5,079 nucleotides of DNA from positions 1-5,079 of the forward strand of contig CANETI010000214.1 of assembly GCA_947440715.1 (NCBI GenBank), given 5' to 3'. The stretch is from Planctomycetota bacterium (GTDB lineage: Bacteria > Planctomycetota > UBA11346). Every line of letters begins with the position of its first letter. The first letter of the stretch is position 1. The translations under genes and the position numbers were made by a program. This document shows positions 1 through 5,079 of the stretch, one piece after another. Under the pieces are notes generated by a model. It was not told the origin of the DNA. It did no database searches and was given only the letters and a program-made list of their open reading frames with translations.

Positions 1-292
1 CAGCCGCGTAAAAGCTGACCGACATGGATATCAACGGACTCTCAAGAACCCCCAACAGGATAAATTTAATTGGCAACGTTAAGCCAACTTTTTGTGCGTT
101 CTCTGGGTTGATATGGTAAGCCCAGTCCATTGGCTTCGCGACAATCAGCTTCAAATAACCTTCAAAATAAAAGGCAACTAAAAACAAAACACCAATAGCA
201 ATTATTGGAGTGATGAGTCGCCGACGAAGTTCATGGAGGTGATCCCCCAGGCTCATCGGCATGTCTTCCACTGGCGCTTCCCACTTGGCCAT
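1..292 (-). CDS. tatC: Sec-independent (twin-arginine) protein translocase subunit TatC, N-terminal part (3' end beyond window)
   Basis: TatC is the multi-spanning inner-membrane receptor of the Tat system, which binds twin-arginine signal peptides and helps export folded proteins. The 97 visible residues start at an ATG two bases after the trpA stop. They show the family's N-terminal signature HLHELRRRL (residues 18-26, with the conserved Glu21 and Arg23 of the signal-peptide binding face). A first transmembrane segment follows at about residues 27-48, then a periplasmic loop with a conserved Pro54, and a second hydrophobic stretch beginning near residue 74 with LESPLISMSVSFYAA, the counterpart of the start of helix 2. 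About 60% of a usual TatC (roughly 240-300 residues) lies outside the window. An AAGGAA at 304-309 inside the trpA end could serve as ribosome binding site, though its spacing of about 11 nt is long, so coupling to trpA translation is likely. The family call rests on motif recognition; no disruption is seen in the visible part. Confidence 0.88.
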   Translation of the reverse strand, partial: MAKWEAPVEDMPMSLGDHLHELRRRLITPIIAIGVLFLVAFYFEGYLKLIVAKPMDWAYHINPENAQKVGLTLPIKFILLGVLESPLISMSVSFYAA

Positions 293-294
293 GA

Positions 295-1215
295 TCAGTG
301 ATGTTCCTTATGCACGGCTGCTGCCAACACACCTGCGCGCGCAGCTACGATTTGGGCGATATTTTTATCTTTGCCATGTTTTTCGATCAGCCGCACTAAA
401 TGACTTCCCACAATCACGCCATCACCATGGATTGCCGCTAGCGCCGCTTGCTCTGGGCTCGATATGCCAAAACCAATACACACAGGAACATCATTCACCC
501 GTTTTAATGCCGCAACCTGTTTGCCTAAATCAGCAGGCAACGTTGCTCGCTCACCGGTCACCCCCAGGCGACAAACATAATACAAAAAGCCGCGACTTTC
601 GCGCATCAACATTTTTCGTCGCGCTGGTGGTGTCGTTGGTGCAGATAAACAAATGGTTGCCAATCCTGCTGCGCGCATGGTAGACAGAAATTCAGCCCCC
701 TCTTCAGGCGGCAAATCGAGCGGCAATAAGCCGTCTACGCCCGCAGCGATCGCATCTTTGGCAAAACGTTCAATGCCATAGGCCATAACCGGACTGACAT
801 AGGTAAAAAACAACAAAGGGACATTCGTTCGTTCGCGAATACGACGCGCGGCATCCAACACGCCACGCACCGTAGTCCCACTTGCCAAGGCGCGCTCGCA
901 AGCCGCTTGATTTGCCGGACCATCAGCCATGGGATCACTGTAGGGAATACCTAATTCGATAATATCGACGCCCTGCTCAGCCATAGCGACAACGATTTCC
1001 ACCGTGGCATCTAAATCAGGATCACCCGCACATAAATAAGCGATAAACGCTTTTTTACCAGCCGCACGTAAATCGGAAAAACAACGAGTTATTCTATTTT
1101 CAGTTTTCCCAGATGATGTCACCGAATTCCGGACTTCCGGACCTCCGGACTTCCGGACTCCTAAGGACTCCCGGACTTCCGGACTTCCGGACTTCCGGAT
1201 CTTTGCCTTACTCAC
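295..1215 (-). CDS. trpA: Tryptophan synthase alpha subunit with repeat-encoded N-terminal extension
   Basis: TrpA splits indole-3-glycerol phosphate into indole and glyceraldehyde 3-phosphate, and passes indole through a tunnel to TrpB in the cytoplasmic alpha2beta2 complex. The TIM barrel starts near residue 40 (NRITRCFSDLR). The catalytic acids are Glu87 in IIELGIPYSDP and Asp98 in MADGP, eleven residues apart like Glu49 and Asp60 of the Salmonella enzyme. The loop-6 RLGVTG lies at 216-221, and the phosphate-binding GFGIS and GS pairs at 248-252 and 270-271. The GTG start overlaps the trpB stop as GTGA and has AAGGGG seven bases upstream, so I accept it. The protein is 306 residues against the usual 250-270. 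The excess is about 38 N-terminal residues, mostly translation of an octamer DNA array (KSGSPEVR-like period). A GTG at residue 32 (1120-1122) is a possible secondary start. The barrel appears intact, so I expect an active enzyme. Confidence 0.96.
   Translation of the reverse strand: MSKAKIRKSGSPEVRESLGVRKSGGPEVRNSVTSSGKTENRITRCFSDLRAAGKKAFIAYLCAGDPDLDATVEIVVAMAEQGVDIIELGIPYSDPMADGPANQAACERALASGTTVRGVLDAARRIRERTNVPLLFFTYVSPVMAYGIERFAKDAIAAGVDGLLPLDLPPEEGAEFLSTMRAAGLATICLSAPTTPPARRKMLMRESRGFLYYVCRLGVTGERATLPADLGKQVAALKRVNDVPVCIGFGISSPEQAALAAIHGDGVIVGSHLVRLIEKHGKDKNIAQIVAARAGVLAAAVHKEHH
1127..1200. repeat. Tandem palindromic octamer array inside the trpA 5' coding region
   Basis: Nine head-to-tail units read TTCCGGAC on the plus strand (equivalent to TCCGGAAG in another phase on the coding strand). 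Unit starts are 1127, 1135, 1143, 1151, 1159, 1169, 1177, 1185 and 1193. Five units are exact. Units 3, 6 and 9 have one substitution each (ctccggac, tcccggac, ttccggat), and unit 5 (1159-1168) is degenerate and ten bases long. Most units hold the palindrome TCCGGA. Because 8 and 3 share no factor, three units make one 24-nt cycle that contains all three frames. The coding strand reads S-G-S-P-E-V-R-K and the other strand L-P-D-F-R-T-S-G, so no frame has a stop in the consensus. The array begins right after codon 5 of trpA and is translated in the gene's own frame. Its origin (slippage, a dispersed repeat family, or a mobile palindromic element) cannot be decided from one copy. Confidence 0.95.
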
Positions 1216-2417
1216 AATTTAACCCCTTCAAAACGCGCCACTTCAGCCACATCTTTATCTCCGCGACCGCTGACATTAATAATAATGATGGCACCATTCT
1301 GGGTTTTCTTCACCACCTCTGGCAAAACACCAATCGCATGTGCTGATTCTAAAGCAGGGATGATTCCTTCGCTTTCGGATAAAAGATGTAAGCCGGCCAA
1401 TGCCTGATCATCGCTACAGCGAATATATTCCGCACGCTTCGTATCACGCATCCAAGCGTGTTCAGGGCCAACAGATGCGTAATCTAATCCGGCACTGACA
1501 GAATGAGTACCCATTACTTGCCCGTCGGTATTTTGTAGGACGTAACTGGCCATTCCTTGGAAGACACCAAACGTTCCTCCGTCAAAGCGCGCGGCGTGTT
1601 CACCTAATGCCGAGCCACGCCCGCCAGCTTCTGCACCAATAAAACGCACGGACGTATCGCGTAAGAATGGATGAAACAAACCAATGGAATTAGATCCTCC
1701 GCCAACGCAGGCTAATAAAAGATCGGGTAAACGACCTTCCTTTTTTAGAATTTGTTTCCGCGCTTCGCGACCAATGACGCTTTGAAAATCGCGTACCATC
1801 ATGGGAAATGGATGAGGGCCTAAGGCGCTACCTAAAATATAATGGGTCGACTCAACGTTGGTCACCCAATCGCGCAAAGCTTCGTTGACGGCGTCTTTTA
1901 AGGTACAAGTACCGGAAGTAACACCGATCACTTCTGCGCCCAACAAGCGCATGCGAAAGACATTAGGCTGTTGCCGGCGCATGTCTTCCGTACCCATATA
2001 AATGTGACATTTCAGGCCAAGCAGTGCGCATGCCGTGGCGGTGGCAACCCCGTGTTGGCCAGCACCCGTTTCGGCGATAATGCGTTTTTTCTTCAGCCGC
2101 AGCGCCAACAATCCCTGGCCAATAGCATTATTAATTTTATGCGCACCCGTGTGGTTCAGATCCTCACGTTTGAGATAGATTTTCCGCTTATAGCGATCAG
2201 ACAATTTGGCCGCATAGGTGAGCGGGGTTGGACGACCAACGTAGTCGTGCAAGAGTTCAAAAAAGGCTTTTTTGAAGGTGGGATCACGTTTGGTGGCTTG
2301 ATAGGCGGCCGTGATTTCATCAAGCGCGGGAATCAAGGTCTCGGGGACATAACGACCACCGTAGCGACCGAACCGACCAGCGGCGTCAGGTAAATTTACA
2401 GCACGGGCGGCAGCCAT
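1212..2417 (-). CDS. trpB: Tryptophan synthase beta subunit (PLP-dependent)
   Basis: TrpB condenses indole with L-serine to make L-tryptophan using pyridoxal phosphate, in complex with TrpA. In the 401-residue form starting at the ATG at 2417, the N-terminal FGRYGGRYVPETL (16-28) is typical of the family. HTGAHKINN carries the Schiff-base Lys94 (Lys87 in Salmonella), AETGAGQHG carries the catalytic Glu116 (Glu109), and GGGSN at 239-243 binds the PLP phosphate. LDYASVGPEH and the terminal SGRGDKD complete the set, with the communication (COMM) domain between. Length matches the usual 390-410 residues. The open frame extends to a TTG at 2474, which would add 19 residues without family resemblance. 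I prefer the inner ATG because GAGGAA lies just upstream. It is the TrpB1 type that works with TrpA, consistent with the trpA overlap downstream. Confidence 0.97.
   Translation of the reverse strand: MAAARAVNLPDAAGRFGRYGGRYVPETLIPALDEITAAYQATKRDPTFKKAFFELLHDYVGRPTPLTYAAKLSDRYKRKIYLKREDLNHTGAHKINNAIGQGLLALRLKKKRIIAETGAGQHGVATATACALLGLKCHIYMGTEDMRRQQPNVFRMRLLGAEVIGVTSGTCTLKDAVNEALRDWVTNVESTHYILGSALGPHPFPMMVRDFQSVIGREARKQILKKEGRLPDLLLACVGGGSNSIGLFHPFLRDTSVRFIGAEAGGRGSALGEHAARFDGGTFGVFQGMASYVLQNTDGQVMGTHSVSAGLDYASVGPEHAWMRDTKRAEYIRCSDDQALAGLHLLSESEGIIPALESAHAIGVLPEVVKKTQNGAIIIINVSGRGDKDVAEVARFEGVKL
1216..1228 (-). promoter_or_regulatory. Ribosome binding site for trpA
   Basis: The coding strand has AAGGGG (1228-1223) followed by seven bases and then the GTG start at 1215. 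This is a strong Shine-Dalgarno match at good spacing, located in the last codons of trpB. It supports the GTG at 1215 as the real start and so supports translation of the repeat array as the TrpA N-terminus. The GTGA start/stop overlap suggests termination-reinitiation coupling with trpB. Confidence 0.75.
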
Positions 2418-2426
2418 GGGTTCCTC
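2418..2426 (-). promoter_or_regulatory. Ribosome binding site deciding the trpB start
   Basis: The coding strand reads GAGGAA (2426-2421) then CCC and ATG (2417-2415). The spacing is short but within the working range. No comparable Shine-Dalgarno sequence precedes the alternative TTG at 2474, so this site favours the 401-residue TrpB. Confidence 0.6.
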
Positions 2427-2437
2427 GCGAGGGGCAC

Positions 2438-2465
2438 ACCATGGCCTAATCGCAGAGGTTGTCAA
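2438..2465 (-). promoter_or_regulatory. Possible weak sigma70-type promoter upstream of trpB
   Basis: A perfect TTGACA lies on the coding strand at 2465-2460, followed after 16 bases by CATGGT (2443-2438), which matches TATAAT at only three positions. Transcription would start a few bases upstream of the trpB ribosome binding site. The -35 match is good but the -10 is poor, and this may be chance. The 145-bp gap between the DUF4954 gene and trpB is the most natural place in the window for a promoter. Confidence 0.25.
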
Positions 2466-2536
2466 AAGCGCCAATCCAACCCTTGCTCAAGCGCCATAGA
2501 TCATCTGGTATGAGACCAGCTTGGTTACCACTGTGC

Positions 2537-2572
2537 GGCTATTTGGCCGGCTATCTAACGGGCTATTTGGCC
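2537..2572. repeat. Three-unit 12-bp tandem repeat across the DUF4954 gene stop codon
   Basis: The plus strand reads GGCTATTTGGCC (2537-2548), GGCTATCTAACG (2549-2560) and GGCTATTTGGCC (2561-2572). The outer units are identical and the middle one differs at four positions; the next twelve bases (2573-2584) are only loosely similar. On the coding strand the gene's stop TAG (2565-2563) is copied with the repeat, so TAG recurs in the same frame at 2553-2551 and 2541-2539. This looks like a local duplication at the gene's 3' end. Confidence 0.8.
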
Positions 2573-4515
2573 GGTGATAGCGCCACACCTAACTTGACGA
2601 TACGTTCCTCGGTACGGCGGACGCGTTCCCAGGCACTTGCTACGACGGGGTCGTGGTCTGCGGTGGTATGAGCATTGATATACCCAGGGATGATCCGTGC
2701 GCCGCGTTCGTCATCGCGTGCCTTGCTCGATTGGACCAGTTCCGCGTTCTGGCGTTCAATGTCCAACAGCAATTTCATCCGTTGGTTGAAACCGATACCC
2801 GGAAGCAACTGGCGCGCGATGTCATGCGCCAATTCACCTGAACCAGGAATCTGCAAATTTCCTTCTTGTTCGGCCAGCATCACCCGCAAGCAATATCGTT
2901 TGAGTGCGCGTCCGTAAACGTCGATTGCTTTTATGCGCACTTCTTCACGCAGGAAATTTTTCCCAATGCCATCAATATCATCTTCCAGATAAACGCTTTT
3001 GGTATTGGTCACCGATAATAAGCGATCACGAGCATCACGTACTTGGCGCATAATCTGCGGACGCAACACTTTGTAGTCAATCATATGACGACGCGCCTGA
3101 TCGCGTTTAGCAAATTTTAATTCCGTGCGTACCAAGCCATAGGCATTAGCGAATAATCCCCACGCGGGAATCAATTCATTAAAAGCAGGTGGCACTAACC
3201 CATGGGAATCACCTAATGGTTCCGCAGACACGGTTATTAAACTAAAAGGAAAGCGGATGCGTTGCGGTAAGGTAGATACACCCATACTAAAAACAGAATA
3301 CGGCGATTGGCTAAAATCTGACGGGAATCGAATTGCGCAACCTAAGCCGTAGAAATTACCTTCGCCGGCCAAAACTTCCTGGTCCGGTGCGCGACCATTG
3401 TGATTTGATCCCACCATGGCCCCGTAAGCAATATTGCCTTTACCTTCGGGCCAATACGCCGCAATTAATAAACTTTGGTGATGGAAACCAACAAAAGGCC
3501 CAACCAAACTGGCGGTGACTTCACCTTTTGCGATGGTGGTATTTGGCCCAATGACGCTACCGGATACGGATGCGTGTTCGTCAACTGCGCTGTGTTCAAG
3601 CAAAGCAGATTGCCGCACAATACCATTCCCCGTCACGCGAACACCCCATTGCAAAATGGAATCGCTCACGGATGCACCGCCGCTTATCTCGGTCACTTCA
3701 TCGGCTGACGATAACACGGTAACATTGGTCAGTTCCAACGCATGGTCGATAACCGCATGGACACCGATATAAGCATCGCGAATGCGCTTAATATGACGCA
3801 CGCGCGCACGACGACGAACCCAACCAACGGGACTCGTCGCAATCGCGGCATAACGCTCAACGGCAGCGCGAACCGCAGCCTGTCCATCAACATCGCCGCG
3901 CTCGCGGGTGACTAAAGCGGATTCGTCGATGGTCACTTCTGCCCACAGCGGCAAATCACGACCACCCGTTTCAACACACAGCGGAATAAGTTGACCGACG
4001 CCAAATCGAGCTGCGCCTGAACAAGTAATCGAACCCACATCAAATAAAACCGATTCACGGTCAATAATCACATTGGCGGCAAAGCGGACATTTTCGAGCA
4101 AGCAGTCATTGCCGATTTGGCAATCAATCAACGTACAATCGTAAATACCCGTCGCTAATTTAATTCCGTCCTGCACTTCAACTTCACCGCTGAAGCGTCC
4201 GAGCACGCAAGCACCGCGTAAATGCACGCGGCGTACGCGAAAGGCGTCGAAATCTTGAGCGACTTGGATTTTATTGCAATCATCGGCGCGACAACCACGG
4301 TCTTCCATGACCGCAATTTCTTCACGCGACAGCGCACGTAATAATAATCCTAAAACATTATCGCGGCGTTTTGCCACTAAACGTCCAGCATCGACCAACT
4401 CGCTGTCTTGACCAATCAACTCCGCTAACGCACTTAATGTGGTTGGTGGTGTACGAATGCCGGATAATTGTTGGACGGTATCCGCAGGAACCGAAGTTTC
4501 AGACGCTTTTCGCAT
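2563..4515 (-). CDS. DUF4954-family protein with left-handed beta-helix (hexapeptide-repeat-like) core
   Basis: This 650-residue protein has no established function. Residues 1-60 are a variable lead-in. REEIAVMEDRGCRADDCNKIQV (64-85) resembles the usual start of DUF4954 proteins. Residues about 95-340 form imperfect hexapeptide-like turns (IYDCTLIDCQIGNDCLLENV, later VSDSILQWGVRVTGNGIV and SVSGSVIGPNTTIAKGEV), as in sugar acyltransferases and GlmU-type beta helices. The best family marker is the block from GPFVGFHHQSLLIA (339-352) through VGSNHNGRAPDQE and the RFPFSLI segment (421-427). The C-terminal 200 residues look alpha-helical and charged. No signal peptide or membrane segment is seen, so it is probably cytoplasmic. 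The ATG start has TAGGA four bases upstream. It lies 52 bp after nagB on the same strand, which suggests a role in amino-sugar or nucleotide-sugar metabolism, but this is inference. An acyltransferase active site cannot be assigned from the sequence alone. Confidence 0.8.
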   Translation of the reverse strand: MRKASETSVPADTVQQLSGIRTPPTTLSALAELIGQDSELVDAGRLVAKRRDNVLGLLLRALSREEIAVMEDRGCRADDCNKIQVAQDFDAFRVRRVHLRGACVLGRFSGEVEVQDGIKLATGIYDCTLIDCQIGNDCLLENVRFAANVIIDRESVLFDVGSITCSGAARFGVGQLIPLCVETGGRDLPLWAEVTIDESALVTRERGDVDGQAAVRAAVERYAAIATSPVGWVRRRARVRHIKRIRDAYIGVHAVIDHALELTNVTVLSSADEVTEISGGASVSDSILQWGVRVTGNGIVRQSALLEHSAVDEHASVSGSVIGPNTTIAKGEVTASLVGPFVGFHHQSLLIAAYWPEGKGNIAYGAMVGSNHNGRAPDQEVLAGEGNFYGLGCAIRFPSDFSQSPYSVFSMGVSTLPQRIRFPFSLITVSAEPLGDSHGLVPPAFNELIPAWGLFANAYGLVRTELKFAKRDQARRHMIDYKVLRPQIMRQVRDARDRLLSVTNTKSVYLEDDIDGIGKNFLREEVRIKAIDVYGRALKRYCLRVMLAEQEGNLQIPGSGELAHDIARQLLPGIGFNQRMKLLLDIERQNAELVQSSKARDDERGARIIPGYINAHTTADHDPVVASAWERVRRTEERIVKLGVALSPAK

Positions 4516-4567
4516 AGAATCCTAAGCGCAAAATTGTGGACGTGGATCGACGTGGGTGACAGTGAGA
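4516..4567. other. nagB to DUF4954 gene spacer with a 10-bp-spaced direct repeat
   Basis: The 52-bp spacer contains GACGTGG twice on the plus strand (4539-4545 and 4549-4555), one helical turn apart, and the ribosome binding site TAGGA (4524-4520) of the downstream gene. There is no terminator-like hairpin with a U-run and no clear promoter, which fits co-transcription of the two genes. A regulator site is possible but unsupported. Confidence 0.4.
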
Positions 4568-5079
4568 TCAGCTTTTAGCTTTAGCTATTGATGCTGCATC
4601 TAAACGTGATGCGGCATCCCGATCAGCATAAATCGTCAATTTAGGATGCGTCAGCAACAAACTAGCGGGAACACTCGGACCACTGCGGCCTTCAACCATT
4701 TTGTGCAGCGCATCGGCTTTGCCTAATCCAGTTGCAATTAATAACACTTCGCGTGCTTCTAAAATGGTTGCCATGCCCATAGTAATGGCCGTGTGCGGCG
4801 TTGATTCCAAATTCTCAAATCGACTACCGTCACTTAAAGCGGCCAACGATGATGAGGTTAACGTTATGACACGCATACGACTTTTCGCCAATGATCCCGG
4901 TTCATTAAGCCCGACATGACCATTGTGCCCGAGACCCAATACGACCAGATCTAATCCGCCGCGAGCAGCAATAAGCATGTCCCAAGCTTTACATTCCGCT
5001 TCTAAATCTTTTGCGTCACCACGCGGCACGAAGGTTTGTTCCCCAGGAATATCGACTTGGTTGAATAAATGATAATTCA
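4568..5079 (-). CDS. nagB: Glucosamine-6-phosphate deaminase, C-terminal part (5' end beyond window)
   Basis: NagB converts glucosamine 6-phosphate to fructose 6-phosphate and ammonia, joining amino-sugar breakdown to glycolysis in the cytoplasm. The frame is open to the window edge, giving 169 residues and the stop; about 75-100 N-terminal residues, including the catalytic Asp72 region (E. coli numbering), are missing. The visible part starts with FNQVDIPGEQTF and has the acidic AKDLEAECKAW segment. It also has the active-site motif LGLGHNGHVGLNEPGS, with the His and Glu matching E. coli His143 and Glu148. Asn stands where E. coli has Asp141, a change I recall as common in other bacterial NagB proteins. 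SRMRVITLT, TMGMATILEAREVLLIATG, KADALHKMVEG and SVPASLLLTHP follow in the family order. A start at the internal GTG (5029) would cut off conserved sequence, so I extend it to the edge. 6-Phosphogluconolactonase is related, but these motifs favour NagB. Confidence 0.92.
   Translation of the reverse strand, partial: NYHLFNQVDIPGEQTFVPRGDAKDLEAECKAWDMLIAARGGLDLVVLGLGHNGHVGLNEPGSLAKSRMRVITLTSSSLAALSDGSRFENLESTPHTAITMGMATILEAREVLLIATGLGKADALHKMVEGRSGPSVPASLLLTHPKLTIYADRDAASRLDAASIAKAKS

Larger units (their letters stand above)
2418..2562. other. Intergenic gap between the DUF4954 gene and trpB
   Basis: This 145-bp gap is the longest non-coding stretch. It holds most of the 12-bp repeat next to the DUF4954 stop, a small inverted repeat CTGGT-ATGAG-ACCAG (2505-2519, 5-bp stem without a U-run), the possible trpB promoter, and the trpB ribosome binding site. 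I see no T-box, no clear trp attenuator with consecutive Trp codons, and no rho-independent terminator. It could separate two transcription units, but the sequence does not prove this. Confidence 0.5.

Noticed and set aside
261..683. Plus-strand open frame of 140 codons opposite trpA and the tatC start
   Set aside because: It lies fully antisense to conserved TrpA and TatC coding sequence, has a His/Gln/Pro-rich unstructured translation, and resembles no known family.
1127..1200. Octamer array as a CRISPR array
   Set aside because: Units are 8 bp and directly adjacent, with no unique spacers and no cas genes in the window.
1113..1346. Plus-strand open frame through the octamer array
   Set aside because: It is open mainly because the array has no stops on either strand; the rest is antisense to trpB and trpA.
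1971..2393. Plus-strand open frame of 140 codons opposite trpB
   Set aside because: It is a shadow of the highly conserved TrpB N-terminal half; the protein has no recognisable domain and no clear ribosome binding site was noted.
2418..2474. Start of trpB at the TTG at 2474
   Set aside because: The extra 19 residues do not resemble TrpB, and the ATG at 2417 has a ribosome binding site and gives the usual family length.
2462..2497. Possible 11-residue trp leader peptide upstream of trpB (ATG at 2497, one Trp codon)
   Set aside because: It has a single Trp codon and no accompanying alternative hairpins or terminator, so there is no support for attenuation.
2505..2519. CTGGT-ATGAG-ACCAG hairpin as a terminator after the DUF4954 gene
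   Set aside because: The stem is only five base pairs, with no run of T after it on either strand; it is too weak for a rho-independent terminator.
2459..2671. Plus-strand open frame with a GYLAG-type repeat resembling a short hydrophobic peptide
   Set aside because: The repeat peptide is just the 12-bp DNA repeat read on the other strand, and half of the frame is antisense to the DUF4954 gene.

Overview
The window looks like a bacterial chromosome segment of moderate GC in which every recognisable gene lies on the minus strand. In transcription order (right to left) they are nagB (3' part), a DUF4954-family beta-helix protein, trpB, trpA and tatC (5' part). Gaps are short: about 52 bp, 145 bp, a 4-bp overlap, and 2 bp. 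The family content and the style of the TrpA, TatC and DUF4954 proteins resemble the PVC superphylum, most likely Verrucomicrobiota (Opitutae-like). This is recognition from memory, not a search result, so it is a moderate-confidence inference.

Right part (about 2563-5079): the C-terminal two thirds of glucosamine-6-phosphate deaminase (NagB) is followed by a 650-residue protein with a left-handed beta-helix-like central region, matching DUF4954. Its function is not established. Its place behind nagB suggests a link to amino-sugar or cell-envelope sugar metabolism.

Middle part (295-2417): trpB and trpA, the two subunits of tryptophan synthase, overlap by the sequence GTGA, so they are probably translationally coupled. 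trpB is better started at an ATG 19 codons inside its longest open frame, where a ribosome binding site sits. No other trp genes are visible.

The most unusual item is a 74-bp array of nine short units (consensus TCCGGAAG on the coding strand, period 8 bp) inside the trpA reading frame, five codons after its GTG start. It is translated into a K/R/S/G/P/E-rich tail with an 8-residue period, placed before the normal TrpA barrel. The unit carries a 6-bp palindrome, is open in all six frames, and has a length not divisible by three. It therefore resembles a mobile or slippage-prone palindromic octamer repeat that can be tolerated inside genes. A second, smaller 12-bp repeat sits across the stop codon of the DUF4954 gene and duplicates that stop in phase.

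Left part (1-292): the start of tatC, the Sec-independent (Tat) translocase subunit, begins 2 bp after the trpA stop and runs off the window. No RNA genes, insertion sequences, CRISPR arrays or convincing rho-independent terminators were seen, and I found no credible gene on the plus strand.
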